Shown here piece by piece: positions 17,525 through 26,154 of a stretch of DNA of 64,000 nt. The stretch's first letter is position 1; each line of letters begins with the position of its first letter. Position numbers and translations under genes: made by a program. Source of the DNA: Pseudolabrys sp. FHR47 (GTDB lineage: Bacteria > Pseudomonadota > Alphaproteobacteria > Rhizobiales > Xanthobacteraceae); assembly GCF_005153485.1 (NCBI RefSeq), contig NZ_CP039740.1, positions 3,413,001 to 3,477,000 of the forward strand, in the 5' to 3' direction. The notes under the pieces are model-generated. The model made no database searches, was not told the origin of the DNA, and was given only the letters and a program-made list of their open reading frames with translations.

Positions 17525-17761
17525 ATGAACCGTCCGATCCGCCCGCCAGCCGTCTATTCCAAGGTTTCGGTCAAAAGCCAGACGGTGCTGCCGCGCGCCG
17601 TGCGCGAAAAACTCGGCATCAAACCCGGCGATACCTTGCGGTATCGCGAAACCGAAGACGGCATACTTCTCGACAAGGCTACACCGGAAGGCGACGATCC
17701 GTTCGCGACCTTTTCCGAATGGTCGAGCGAGGCGGACGAGAAGGCCTATGGCTCGCTCTGA
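17525..17761 (+). CDS. AbrB/MazE-family antitoxin
   Basis: 78 residues. The N-terminal half is a swapped-hairpin AbrB DNA-binding domain (KVSVKSQTVLPRAVREKLG, then IKPGDTLRYRETEDGILL). The acidic C-terminal tail (FATFSEWSSEADEKAYGSL) is the expected toxin-binding extension. Its stop overlaps the start of the following MazF-like gene by 14 bases, the normal antitoxin-first arrangement. Autoregulation of the pair by the AbrB domain is likely from family knowledge. Confidence 0.88.
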   Translation: MNRPIRPPAVYSKVSVKSQTVLPRAVREKLGIKPGDTLRYRETEDGILLDKATPEGDDPFATFSEWSSEADEKAYGSL

Positions 17762-18107
17762 GAAAGCGCGTTTTTCCGCTTTCGACGTCGTCGTCGTCGT
17801 TCCATTTCCCTACGCGGATCGATTGGCCGAAAAACGCCGCCCGGCTCTCGTCATATCGTCGCCCAAGCTCGCCCCTTACGGTCTCGTCTGGCTGGCAATG
17901 ATCACGAGTGCCGATAACGAGCGTTGGCCGTGCGACGTGCCGATTGTCGATCTGGACCGTGCCGGTTTGCCGGCTCCCTCGATCATCAGACCCGTGAAGA
18001 TTGCATGCGTTGAAGCCGCGCGTGTCGAACGCCGCACCGGTCGCCTCGACAAAGCCAGTGCACGGGCGCTCTCGCAGCAACTTAGGGGATTGATGGCCGC
18101 GCCTTAA
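17748..18107 (+). CDS. MazF/PemK-family endoribonuclease toxin
   Basis: 119 residues. The PemK/MazF fold is seen in VVVVPFPYADRLAEKRRPAL (the family's PF.D....KRRPALV stretch), ITSADNERWP and the C-terminal SIIRPVKIACVE. MazF toxins cleave mRNA at short motifs; specificity cannot be inferred. It overlaps the AbrB-type antitoxin gene by 14 bases. Length and conserved core suggest an intact toxin. Confidence 0.87.
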   Translation: MARSEKARFSAFDVVVVVPFPYADRLAEKRRPALVISSPKLAPYGLVWLAMITSADNERWPCDVPIVDLDRAGLPAPSIIRPVKIACVEAARVERRTGRLDKASARALSQQLRGLMAAP

Positions 18108-18123
18108 GTGAGGCCCGATCGCC

Positions 18124-19098
18124 CTACAACCACTTCTTCCACTTGAAGAACAGGATCGGCCCGATGGCGGCGCAGAGCATGATAAAGAGCGCGATCGGAT
18201 AGCCGGCGAACCAGTCGAGCTCGGGCATGTGCTTGAAGTTCATGCCGTAGATCGAGGCGACGAGCGTTGGCGGCATGAAGATCACCGCCGCGATCGAGAA
18301 TATCTTGATGATGTCGTTCTGCTGGATCGAGACGATGCCGAGCAACGCGTCGAGCAGGAAGGTGATCTTGCCGGCGAGATAGGTGGCGTGATCGGACAGC
18401 GAGATCACATCGCGCTGCATCGAGGTCAGTTGCAGCTTGTAATCCTTCGGCCACTTCATCGCCTCCGCTTCGTTGGCGAGGAACGACAACAGGCGGCCGA
18501 CCGACACCAGACACTCGCGAACCTTGGAGGATAGATCACCCTTGCGGCCGAGCGTCTTGAGCACCTCGTTGTAGGACGGCGGACCGCCCTCGTCCTCGGG
18601 CTCGAAGATCATGCGCGACACCTGATCGACCTCGGCGGCAACACGCTCGAGAATATCGGCGGATCGATCGACAATGGCGTCGAGCAGGTCCATCAGCACG
18701 CTGTCGCCCGATACTTTAGGCCCGCAGTAGCGGCCCAGCTTGTGCTCGATCAGCGCGAAAGGCCGCGGCGAGTCATAGCGCACGGTGCACAAGCAGTGGT
18801 TGGCCAGGATAAAAGTGACAGGCGTGGTCTTAGGCGTCGCGGTGTCCGACTGGCACATCAGCGTGGCCGTCATGTAACGGCCGCCGTTCTCGACATAGAG
18901 GCGGCTGGAGACTTCGATCTCCTGCATCTCTTCCCGAGTCGGAATTGCGATGCCGAGAATCTGCTCGACGGTTCTGTCTTCCTGTACGGTCGGGTTGACG
19001 AGGTCGATCCACACCGGCGCCTCCGGAGGCGTCACATCGGGTTCGACCGGAATTCGCTCAAGGAGCGCGCCGCGCTGGACGTAGATCGCGATCATCAA
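18124..19098 (-). CDS. CorA-family magnesium/divalent cation transporter
   Basis: 324 residues. A long cytoplasmic alpha/beta and helical region is followed by two C-terminal transmembrane helices with the pore signature YGMNF (GMN about 285-287) between them and a basic tail FFKWKKWL. This is the CorA family, which imports Mg2+ (sometimes Co2+/Ni2+) as a pentamer. It is convergent with the toxin gene, with 16 bases between stops. No Mg2+ riboswitch was recognised in the 226-base upstream gap. Confidence 0.93.
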   Translation of the reverse strand: MMIAIYVQRGALLERIPVEPDVTPPEAPVWIDLVNPTVQEDRTVEQILGIAIPTREEMQEIEVSSRLYVENGGRYMTATLMCQSDTATPKTTPVTFILANHCLCTVRYDSPRPFALIEHKLGRYCGPKVSGDSVLMDLLDAIVDRSADILERVAAEVDQVSRMIFEPEDEGGPPSYNEVLKTLGRKGDLSSKVRECLVSVGRLLSFLANEAEAMKWPKDYKLQLTSMQRDVISLSDHATYLAGKITFLLDALLGIVSIQQNDIIKIFSIAAVIFMPPTLVASIYGMNFKHMPELDWFAGYPIALFIMLCAAIGPILFFKWKKWL

Positions 19099-19324
19099 TC
19101 ACCTTGGGCGGTCGCCGCAGCCGCTGTGGCCGATGATCTTTCATGGCAAGAACGCATCGCCCGGCGCAAGCCGAATTTGCGCGGGCCGTGGGCTCAGGGC
19201 GACGGAAAACCGGCCGCACACATCTCGTGCGCGGCGCGGCGGACCCTGACGCTGATCTGAGAAAAGTGGTGCGGCCTGGCTCTCAGATGGCACGGGCCGC
19301 AGGCTTGAACCGAGAGCGGACGGA

Positions 19325-19516
19325 TCAGTCGCTGTCGTGCGGCACGAAGCGCTTGGCTTCGGTCGGCTTGCGCTCCGGCTTATGGCGTACGGCGCCGGCG
19401 ACGGCGGAGATGCCAATCTTGCCATAACGCTCGTTGAGCTGGCCCGACGAGCCCTGCTGCTGCTGTTGCTGTTGCTGCGGACGCTCCTTACGCTCCGTAC
19501 CCTTGGGCGCGGTCAT
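19325..19516 (-). CDS. small basic protein with a poly-glutamine tract
   Basis: 63 residues from ATG 19516. The N-terminus (MTAPKGTERKERP) leads into eight consecutive glutamines, then GSSGQLNERYGKIGISAVAGAV and a charged end RHKPERKPTEAKRFVPHDSD. No known domain. A short family of this type (NERYGKIGISAVAGA motif) appears to occur in related Rhizobiales, but I cannot verify that here. The Q tract is coded by mixed CAG/CAA, so it is not a pure slippage run. Confidence 0.6.
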   Translation of the reverse strand: MTAPKGTERKERPQQQQQQQQGSSGQLNERYGKIGISAVAGAVRHKPERKPTEAKRFVPHDSD

Positions 19517-19898
19517 TTCAGTGTTGCTCCATAAGTCCCTGAGGTTTCCTCGAGGGTGTTTGTTGTCGGCAACTGGGGCGGAATTGCGCAAGCAAACAAG
19601 GTCTGTCTGTGACTCTGGCGCAGAACCGGACCATTGCGGCCAATTCGACGAGTATACCCTTTATTATGGTAAACCCTCTGTTAACACCTTGCAGGCAAGG
19701 TGCTTTTTCAGATGGGCGCAAGTGTTCCGCTTTTCGCTTGTTTAAAACCCGAAAAAACTGCGGCTTTCCTGCAACAACCGCACAGGAACAGATCGCGCCA
19801 GCGTTAAGAAGCGTGGCAAAATCGCGTCGTCTTCGCTTAATTGCGTTGCGGAATTGGACAGGTCGGGCGCTGACCTAGCGACCGGAAGAGAGGGCAAA
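19517..19898. other. 382-bp gap with an orphan terminator
   Basis: The gap lies between the divergent poly-Gln gene and the L,D-transpeptidase gene. It is less GC-rich than its surroundings and holds a strong plus-strand hairpin with T-run (19685-19708) but no credible ORF upstream of it. Both flanking promoters must lie here; I cannot assign them by eye. Confidence 0.6.
19685..19708 (+). terminator. rho-independent terminator without an upstream gene
   Basis: CACCTTG-CAGG-CAAGGTG forms a perfect 7-bp stem with a 4-base loop, followed by CTTTTT. Orientation is plus strand. No plus-strand CDS ends nearby, which suggests a short non-coding transcript or attenuation of the leader of the L,D-transpeptidase gene. 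Confidence 0.6.
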
Positions 19899-20579
19899 AT
19901 GCGGGCTAAGGGGTTGATTCTTGCTGTGTTTGGCGTCGGGCTGATGCTCGGTGGTTGCATGCAGGCCACGGTCGAGCCGGCGTCCGACGCCAGCATGACC
20001 CCGCGCGACAAGAAGCTTCTGGCCGCGGCGCCCTACGAAAAGGCGACAATTCCCGAGCCTTATCAGCGGCATATCGTCGACTATCACCGCAAGGAAGTGC
20101 CCGGCACGATCGTCGTCGATTCGGACGCTCGCTATCTCTACTACGTGCTCGATGGCGGCAAGGCGATCCGCTACGGCGTGACCGTCGGCGAAGAGGCTCT
20201 GGCCTGGTCGGGCGTCGCCAAGGTGGGCCGCAAGGCCGAATGGCCGACCTGGACCCCCACCGAAGACATCAAGAAGCGCATGGACGTGCCGAACTTCGTC
20301 GGCTCCGGCCCGCAGAACCCGATGGGCGCGCGCGCGCTGTATCTCTACGAGGGCAACAAGGACACCCTCTATCGCATCCACGGCACCAACCAGCCGGAAT
20401 ATATCGGCCAGGCGATCTCCTCGGGCTGCATCCGCATGACCAACGAGGACATCATCGACCTCTACAACCGGGTGAAGCCGAACAGCGTCGTCGTGGTGCT
20501 GGCGCCGGGCCAGGGCGACTCGCCCTTCAGCCCGACGGTCAAGCCGCGCATGGCGTCGGCGAGCAGCCTGTTCAACTGA
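19899..20579 (+). CDS. L,D-transpeptidase (YkuD domain) lipoprotein
   Basis: 226 residues. The signal sequence ends in lipobox LMLGGC (C20). The YkuD domain occupies about 68-210, with catalytic H161 in RIHGTNQPEYIG and C177 in AISSGCIRMTNED. Such enzymes make 3-3 peptidoglycan crosslinks or attach proteins to the wall in the periplasm. ATG 19899 follows AGAGGG; a longer frame from 19854 lacks a site. A classic terminator lies 22 bases after the stop. It begins a run of envelope genes including an extensin-like protein. Confidence 0.93.
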   Translation: MRAKGLILAVFGVGLMLGGCMQATVEPASDASMTPRDKKLLAAAPYEKATIPEPYQRHIVDYHRKEVPGTIVVDSDARYLYYVLDGGKAIRYGVTVGEEALAWSGVAKVGRKAEWPTWTPTEDIKKRMDVPNFVGSGPQNPMGARALYLYEGNKDTLYRIHGTNQPEYIGQAISSGCIRMTNEDIIDLYNRVKPNSVVVVLAPGQGDSPFSPTVKPRMASASSLFN

Positions 20580-20601
20580 CAAGTTACGGGGACTGAGATG
20601 G

Positions 20602-20630
20602 AAACGGCGCCTTCGGGCGCCGTTTTTGTT
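20602..20630 (+). terminator. rho-independent terminator of the L,D-transpeptidase gene
   Basis: GGCGCC-TTCG-GGCGCC with flanking AAAC/GTTT pairs gives a 10-bp stem closed by a stable UUCG-type loop, followed by a T-rich run. It is directly downstream of the CDS, and the A-run on the other side may also serve the convergent phosphoesterase gene. Confidence 0.88.
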
Positions 20631-20640
20631 TTGCGCCTTG

Positions 20641-21564
20641 TTACCCGAGCGTCACCCGGACGATCTCCGGCGGCATGCCGAGCCGCATCGGCACCTTGCT
20701 GGTCCCGAGGCCGCCCGAGACGATCATGTGCCGGCCCCGTTCGATGATGTGCCCATAGGCGAAGCGCGCGCCGTAGGCGGACGGCGCCCAGAACGGCGCG
20801 ATCAAAGGCGGCCGGATCTGGCCGCCATGGGTGTGGCCTGCCAAGGTCAACGACACGCGATCCGGCACATGAACAAAGATGTCCGGCTCATGGACCAGCA
20901 GGATGATCGGATCGGCGGTGTCGCAGCGTTTGAGCGTGCCAGGCAGATCGTCGACGCCGCGAAACAGGCTGTGGCCGAGCCGATAGGCGAGCTGATCGCC
21001 GAGCCCGGCCAGCCAGAACCGCGCCCCGGCCTCGCCGAGCAGCACGGCGTCGTTCTCCATCACCGGGATACGCACATGGCGCAGCGCCGCGCGGGTCGGC
21101 TCAAGACCGTGCCACCAGTCGTGATTGCCGAGGATTGCATAGACACCGAGAGGCGCCTTGAGCCGGGCCAGCTCCGCCGACCAGGCTTCCGGCGGCACCA
21201 GTTCGGTGATGAAGCGATGCGTGGCGAAATAGTCGCCGAGCAGCACCGTCAGATCGCTGCCGAGCGCATTGGCGGCATCGACCACCTGGCGCACGCGCGC
21301 GATCCCCATATTCGGGCCGCCGGCATGGATGTCGGCGATCACCGTGATGGTCAGCCGCTGGCCGACCCGCCATCCCGGCGGACTAAGGCGATAATCGGTG
21401 ATCGATAGGCCGTTGGCCGCTTCCATCGCCGCATAAACGCCGGTGCCTGTCGCCATGACGCCCGCGAGGCCCGTCAACCCAATACCGGCCTTGATCAGCC
21501 CGCGCCGGGTCATGCCCGACGCGGCAGGTGGTGGCGGCGCATATCGGCGCACATCGAAGGTCAT
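20641..21564 (-). CDS. Tat-exported metallophosphoesterase
   Basis: 307 residues. A twin-arginine segment (MTRRGLIKAGIGLTGLAGV, R20-R21) and helix precede a calcineurin-like domain with IADIHAGGPNMG, LLGDYF, GNHDWWHG and AGHTHGGQI, the full set of metal ligands. This YaeI-like group hydrolyses phosphodiesters, such as lipid-linked substrates; the substrate here is unknown. The gene is downstream of the extensin-like gene with 9 bases between them, implying cotranscription. Confidence 0.9.
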   Translation of the reverse strand: MTFDVRRYAPPPPAASGMTRRGLIKAGIGLTGLAGVMATGTGVYAAMEAANGLSITDYRLSPPGWRVGQRLTITVIADIHAGGPNMGIARVRQVVDAANALGSDLTVLLGDYFATHRFITELVPPEAWSAELARLKAPLGVYAILGNHDWWHGLEPTRAALRHVRIPVMENDAVLLGEAGARFWLAGLGDQLAYRLGHSLFRGVDDLPGTLKRCDTADPIILLVHEPDIFVHVPDRVSLTLAGHTHGGQIRPPLIAPFWAPSAYGARFAYGHIIERGRHMIVSGGLGTSKVPMRLGMPPEIVRVTLG

Positions 21565-21573
21565 GCGTCCGGC

Positions 21574-22551
21574 CTAGCGGAAAAGGTTGAAAGGAAGGTG
21601 GATACCGCCGCCCCGCGATCGCTTGCGCTGGGCCGGGGGGCGCGGCCGTGGCAACGGCACATCGGCGAGCGCGATCTGCGTCGGCGCCGCGTCCGGCTTT
21701 GTCGCCGCGTCATCGGCTTCGTCGTCGGGCTCCGCGGCGGTGGCGGGAGCGGCATCCGACATAGGCTCGGCTTTCGCGACCTCGGCCGGCTTCGGCGGCG
21801 GTGGAGGCGGTGGCGGCTCGAGCACATTCCACTGGCACATGCGGAAGCCGCCGCGCCGCTGCGCCAAGTCCACATGGATGTGCTCTTCGTGATAGCCGTC
21901 CGAGCCAGGCCCCAGCACCGTGGTGAAGCGTGCGCAGGCCGACGTGCGCAGATCGGTGCGCACATCCTTGGCGAAAGTCTTGTCGGTGAGCAACACGGAC
22001 TTCTTGTCCGTAAAGGTGATGCTGCGGATGTCGACGGCATTGCCCTTGCCGTGCTCGCTGAGCTTGGCGCCGAAGACGCGATTACGGCCGCGGCAACTGA
22101 AGTCGTCGTAGGTCTCGACGCTCGCCAAAGTCAGTCCGCTTTTGGCGACGCGAACCGCGATGTCGTCGCGGACCCAGAGGGCGACTTGTTCGGCCATCTC
22201 ACAGCGCAGCATCGGCGCCGGCCTGATGTCGATAGCCTTGCCCTTGTCGGCGAGCACGGCTTCCAGCTCAACCATGTCCTCGCCGCCGCAGGCGCCCGGC
22301 CCCATCAGACGCGGAATTGGTCGAAGCTTTGCCGTCTTCTCGAGCCGCTTGCGGCAATCCGACGGCTCGGAGGTCACGGATGCGGTCTGGAAGTCCGCAC
22401 CGGCGGCCTCGCGAAACGACAACGGTTCACGCCATGGCGCGGCGACTGCCGGTATCGCCGGCTTCGGCCGCGGCAAAGGCACGTCGTCAGCCAGGGCGGA
22501 CGACACGCCGCTTCCCATTGCGATGCAAAATAATGCCGCCACTCGCCTCAT
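21574..22551 (-). CDS. extensin-like domain secreted protein
   Basis: 325 residues from ATG 22551, with signal peptide MRRVAALFCIAMGSGVSSALA. The extensin-like C-terminal domain (bacterial family related to D,D-peptidase folds) shows conserved VETYDDFSCRGRN, LSEHGKGNAVDI and DGYHEEHIHVDLAQRR, the last two resembling VanY/MepA zinc ligands. A poly-proline run and Ala/Pro/Glu-rich low-complexity tail follow, ending in basic residues. Peptidoglycan hydrolysis is an inference. The longer frame to 22779 overlaps the divergent gene's promoter and is rejected. Confidence 0.86.
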   Translation of the reverse strand: MRRVAALFCIAMGSGVSSALADDVPLPRPKPAIPAVAAPWREPLSFREAAGADFQTASVTSEPSDCRKRLEKTAKLRPIPRLMGPGACGGEDMVELEAVLADKGKAIDIRPAPMLRCEMAEQVALWVRDDIAVRVAKSGLTLASVETYDDFSCRGRNRVFGAKLSEHGKGNAVDIRSITFTDKKSVLLTDKTFAKDVRTDLRTSACARFTTVLGPGSDGYHEEHIHVDLAQRRGGFRMCQWNVLEPPPPPPPPKPAEVAKAEPMSDAAPATAAEPDDEADDAATKPDAAPTQIALADVPLPRPRPPAQRKRSRGGGIHLPFNLFR

Positions 22552-22735
22552 CGTCTGCGATCTCTGCCACGAATACGGCCTTTGTGCGAGGCACAAAGCG
22601 AACGCCTTCCCAAAGACGGCGTTTTCACCTGTCACCGCGCAAGCTAGTCTATGTCCTGACCGGCGAGGGGCCGGTCCAAAAAGCCGGCAGGCTGGCGGCA
22701 ACCACAGCCGCCCAACAACACTGAGAGGGAACATC

Positions 22736-24376
22736 ATGCTCGGGCTGATGCAGGGCTGGCCGCTATTGTGCCAGCGCATTGTCGATCACGCCGCCACCTT
22801 CCACGGCGGCCGCAAGGTCATCACCCGTTCGGTCGAGGGGCCGATCGTCGAGACCACCTACGCCGATATCCGCGCCCGCGCGCTGAAAGTCGCGCAGCGG
22901 CTGGACAGAGACGGCATCAAGCTCGGCGACCGCGTCGCGACCCTCGCCTGGAACACCTGGCGGCACCTCGAATGCTGGTACGGCATCATGGGCATCGGCG
23001 CCATCTATCACACCGTGAACCCGCGCCTGTTCCCCGATCAGATCGTCTGGATCGTCAACCATGCGGAAGACCGCATGATGTTCGTCGATCTGACCTTCGT
23101 GCCGCTGCTGGAAAAGATCGCCGACAAGCTGCCAACCATCGAGCGCTATGTGATCCTCACCGACGGCGCACACATGCCGCAGACGTCGCTGAAGAACGCC
23201 GTCGCCTATGAGGACTGGATCGCACAAGTCGACGGCGACTTCGCCTGGAAGGAGTTCGACGAGAACACCGCCGCCGGCATGTGCTACACCTCCGGCACCA
23301 CGGGCCATCCCAAGGGCGTGCTCTACTCGCACCGCTCCAACGTGCTGCATTCCATGATCGCCGCGATGCCCGACGCCATGGCCGCATCGAGCCGCGATGT
23401 CATCCTGCCCGTGGTGCCGATGTTCCACGCCAATTGCTGGGGCCTGGCGCTGACCTCGCCGATGGTCGGCGCCACTTTGGTGATGCCCGGCGCCAAGATG
23501 GACGGTGCCTCGATCTACGAATTGCTCAATACGTATAAAGTCACCTTCACCGCCGCGGTGCCGACGGTGTGGCTGATGCTGCTGCAGGATCTGGAAAAGA
23601 CCGGCCAGAAGCTGCCTTATCTCAACCGCGTCGTCATCGGCGGCTCGGCCTGCCCGCGCGCCATGACCAAGACGTTCCAGGACGTCTACGGCGTCGAGGT
23701 GATCCACGCCTGGGGCATGACCGAGATGAGCCCGCTCGGCTCGCTCTGCACCATGAAGCCGGAATACGCGAACCTCTCCGGCGACGCCAGGCTCGACATC
23801 GAGATGAAGCAAGGCCATCCGCCGTTCGGGGTGGAGATGAAGATCACCGACGACAATGACAAGCCCCTGCCATGGGACGGCAAGGTGTTCGGCCGGCTCA
23901 AGGTGCGCGGGCCGGCGGTGGCGAAGAGCTACTACAAGGGCGAAGGCAACGAGGTCTTCGACAGGGACGGCTGGTTCGACACCGGCGACGTCGCCACCAT
24001 GGACCCGCATGGTTACATGCAGATCACCGACCGCTCGAAGGACGTGATCAAGTCCGGCGGCGAGTGGATCTCGTCGATCGATCTGGAAAACCTTGCCGTC
24101 GGCCATCCCAAAGTGGCGGAAGCCGCCGTGATCGGCGTTGCGCATCCAAAATGGGACGAGCGCCCGCTGCTCGTCATCGTGCTCAAGAAGGGCGAGACCG
24201 CGACCAAGGACGAGATCCTCGGCTTCATGCAGGGCAAATGCGCCAAGTGGTGGATGCCGGACGACGTCGCCTTCGTCGACGAAATCCCGCACACCGCGAC
24301 GGGCAAGATTCAGAAGATCACGCTGCGCAAGCAGTTTGCGGAGTATCGGCTGCCGACGGGAGAGGCGGCGGAGTAA
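22736..24376 (+). CDS. long-chain fatty acid/acyl-CoA synthetase (AMP-binding)
   Basis: 546 residues. AMP-binding signature [11 protein letters not shown] is at 184-194, with WGMTEMSP, the hinge region [15 protein letters not shown] and the C-terminal lysine context [10 protein letters not shown]. It activates a carboxylate to its CoA thioester; sequence style matches the medium/long-chain or DmdB-like group. ATG 22736 is preceded by GAGAGGGA; the open frame extends 198 codons upstream but that part overlaps the extensin gene antisense. It is divergent from extensin. Confidence 0.93.
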   Translation: MLGLMQGWPLLCQRIVDHAATFHGGRKVITRSVEGPIVETTYADIRARALKVAQRLDRDGIKLGDRVATLAWNTWRHLECWYGIMGIGAIYHTVNPRLFPDQIVWIVNHAEDRMMFVDLTFVPLLEKIADKLPTIERYVILTDGAHMPQTSLKNAVAYEDWIAQVDGDFAWKEFDENTAAGMCYTSGTTGHPKGVLYSHRSNVLHSMIAAMPDAMAASSRDVILPVVPMFHANCWGLALTSPMVGATLVMPGAKMDGASIYELLNTYKVTFTAAVPTVWLMLLQDLEKTGQKLPYLNRVVIGGSACPRAMTKTFQDVYGVEVIHAWGMTEMSPLGSLCTMKPEYANLSGDARLDIEMKQGHPPFGVEMKITDDNDKPLPWDGKVFGRLKVRGPAVAKSYYKGEGNEVFDRDGWFDTGDVATMDPHGYMQITDRSKDVIKSGGEWISSIDLENLAVGHPKVAEAAVIGVAHPKWDERPLLVIVLKKGETATKDEILGFMQGKCAKWWMPDDVAFVDEIPHTATGKIQKITLRKQFAEYRLPTGEAAE

Positions 24377-24439
24377 GTTGAAACGGCCTAGAATGAACGC
24401 CGAACAACGCCGCAAAGCGAAGCGCCGCAAGGAACCCTC

Positions 24440-25306
24440 GTGCCACTTCTGATAAGAAAAGACGGACCGGGCGGATTACTTCCACCAATTGCGTCAATCC
24501 TAAATCGCCTCCAAGGGCCTCTATTCAACGCCGAATGGGGACTGCAGCATCCGCTTGCGATCTTCAATCGTCGGTGGACGACTTTTGAGCAATCATTAGT
24601 CGCAGTTTTAGATGCACTCGATGGCTGGCACTCGCCAAGAGCGAACGACGAAACCTCAGAGCACCTTCTCAAGTCACAAAAGAACCTTTTGTACGATGCG
24701 ACGGAGCTTATAGAAGACTTCGAGAAAAATATGCTCAGAGCCGTGCTCTCGCGCGAGACCTACGGCAAAAATCGGTTTTCCTTAAGTAAAGGCTTAAGAA
24801 ACCATGTAGTCGTCCAATGCAACAAAATGAAACATGCACATGCCTATTTAGGATTCGTAGAGGCCCGATATCAGTTTGCTAAAATACCGGGATACTCTGT
24901 ATTCTCGCTTACTGAACCTGACACCTTGGGCCCGGAAAAGAATATCCATCAGCAACGGGAAGCATTCTCCTTCTCGATAGAACTCAGAAAGATAGTGTCA
25001 AACGTCTACCTCTTGGCAGATGAGGTCACACAAGAAATTATAAAGCACGCCACCCTTAGTCACACAGAACCAGACAACAAAATATCTGACCGAACATCGG
25101 ACATTCTCCGTCGCGTGAACGACCTACCAAGGCTGGCATTTCCATCAGAACGTCCTGCGCATATGCCCATTTATCATTTCGACGGCACCACTCTCGAGAT
25201 TGACGACAAGGGTGGAGAAATTCATCACGCATCAGGAAATTCGACGATCAGTGCAAGTCACGTAGGAGATGGCGTAACGAAACGATTCCGAGTACCCATC
25301 GTATAA
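24440..25306 (+). CDS. AT-rich orphan gene, unknown function
   Basis: 288 residues from GTG 24440, with AAGGA six bases upstream. No family is recognised. It is soluble, mostly helical by eye, with a central KGLRNHVVVQCNKMKHAHAYL stretch that faintly recalls the R...H and N..KH signatures of HEPN-type proteins; this is weak. The C-terminal part turns beta-rich (IYHFDGTTLEIDDKGGEI). Base composition differs sharply from neighbours: two 60-base lines I counted are 37% and 43% GC. This suggests horizontal acquisition; no mobile-element genes are adjacent. Confidence 0.75.
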   Translation: MPLLIRKDGPGGLLPPIASILNRLQGPLFNAEWGLQHPLAIFNRRWTTFEQSLVAVLDALDGWHSPRANDETSEHLLKSQKNLLYDATELIEDFEKNMLRAVLSRETYGKNRFSLSKGLRNHVVVQCNKMKHAHAYLGFVEARYQFAKIPGYSVFSLTEPDTLGPEKNIHQQREAFSFSIELRKIVSNVYLLADEVTQEIIKHATLSHTEPDNKISDRTSDILRRVNDLPRLAFPSERPAHMPIYHFDGTTLEIDDKGGEIHHASGNSTISASHVGDGVTKRFRVPIV

Positions 25307-25315
25307 ACTAACGAT

Positions 25316-25732
25316 TCAGAGCCTCGCCACCGTCGCCCCATCGAACACACCACCGCAGTATTTCGCGATCGCCTCGCTGAACACACCCTGCCCCTGCGCC
25401 TTGGCGAACAAGGTCATCGACGAACGGAACTTCATGTCGTCCGGTGAGCCGAATATCAGCTCAACTGTTCGGCCCGACTCGCCGACCAGCTTCGTGCATT
25501 CGATGAGGCGTGGACTCAGCACCGGGTGCGCGAGATAAGCCCGCGCCTCGTCGAGGCCGGAGATGGCGTATTTCCGCGACATCGCGCTCATGCCCAGCCC
25601 CGCTATCTGCGGAAAGATGAACCACATCCAGTGACTCGTCTTCTGCCCGCGGTTCAGTTCCTCGCAGACATCGGCATAGACCGGCGCTTGCGCCGTGACG
25701 AAGCGCTGGAGATTGAAAACGTCGTTCGCCAT
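25316..25732 (-). CDS. DUF1810 family protein
   Basis: 138 residues. The conserved DUF1810 blocks are visible: FNLQRFVTAQAPVYADVCEE, then TSHWMWFIFPQIAGLG and YLAHPVLSPRLIECT, ending with FGSPDDMKFRSSMTLFA. Length is typical. The family (YbiA-neighbour fold, calpastatin-like in old names) has no firmly known role. It is convergent with the AT-rich orphan gene, with 9 bases between stops. Confidence 0.9.
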   Translation of the reverse strand: MANDVFNLQRFVTAQAPVYADVCEELNRGQKTSHWMWFIFPQIAGLGMSAMSRKYAISGLDEARAYLAHPVLSPRLIECTKLVGESGRTVELIFGSPDDMKFRSSMTLFAKAQGQGVFSEAIAKYCGGVFDGATVARL

Positions 25733-25800
25733 ATCGCTAGGTTCGCCGTGCGGCTAAAGTCGTCTCCTATCGTCGCACGTTGACGGAGGCAGTTTCAACA

Positions 25801-26154
25801 ATGGCGAAGGCTTGGGCCAAAGCATCCGATCTGCGCCGACTGGCATTGGCGCTCAACGGCACCACCGAGGCGCCTCATTTCGATCGCACCGCCTTCAAGG
25901 TCGCGCGCATCTATGTGACGCTCGCTACCGACGGCGAAACGGCAAACTTTAAGTTCGCGCCGGACGAACAGGCACTTAAATGCACGGTCGCGGCAGATGC
26001 CTTCACGCCGGTGCCGAATGCCTTCGGCAAGCAGGGCTGGACCACGGCGACGCTCTCGAAACTCACGATTCCCGAACTGCAGTCGGCGCTCGAGATGGCG
26101 CATGCGCACGCGCTGCCGACAAAGGCCAAGCGAAAGCCGCGCGCTTCAGGTTGA
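25801..26154 (+). CDS. MmcQ/YjbR family protein
   Basis: 117 residues with the YjbR fold: LRRLALALNGTTEAPHFDRT at the start, then FKVARIYVTL, FKFAPDEQALKC and the end region FGKQGWTTATLSKLTIPELQ. These double-wing proteins are predicted to bind DNA, but the role is unproven. ATG 25801 has GGAGG eleven bases upstream; an alternative TTG at 25780 overlaps that site. The gene is divergent from DUF1810. Confidence 0.88.
   Translation: MAKAWAKASDLRRLALALNGTTEAPHFDRTAFKVARIYVTLATDGETANFKFAPDEQALKCTVAADAFTPVPNAFGKQGWTTATLSKLTIPELQSALEMAHAHALPTKAKRKPRASG

Noticed and set aside
22763..24430. 555-codon minus-strand ORF
   Set aside because: Antisense shadow of the acyl-CoA synthetase.
24393..24452. 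19-residue basic ORF overlapping the start of the AT-rich gene
   Set aside because: It has no ribosome site of its own; the bases mainly supply the AAGGA site of the GTG start at 24440. A leader peptide cannot be excluded but is not supported.
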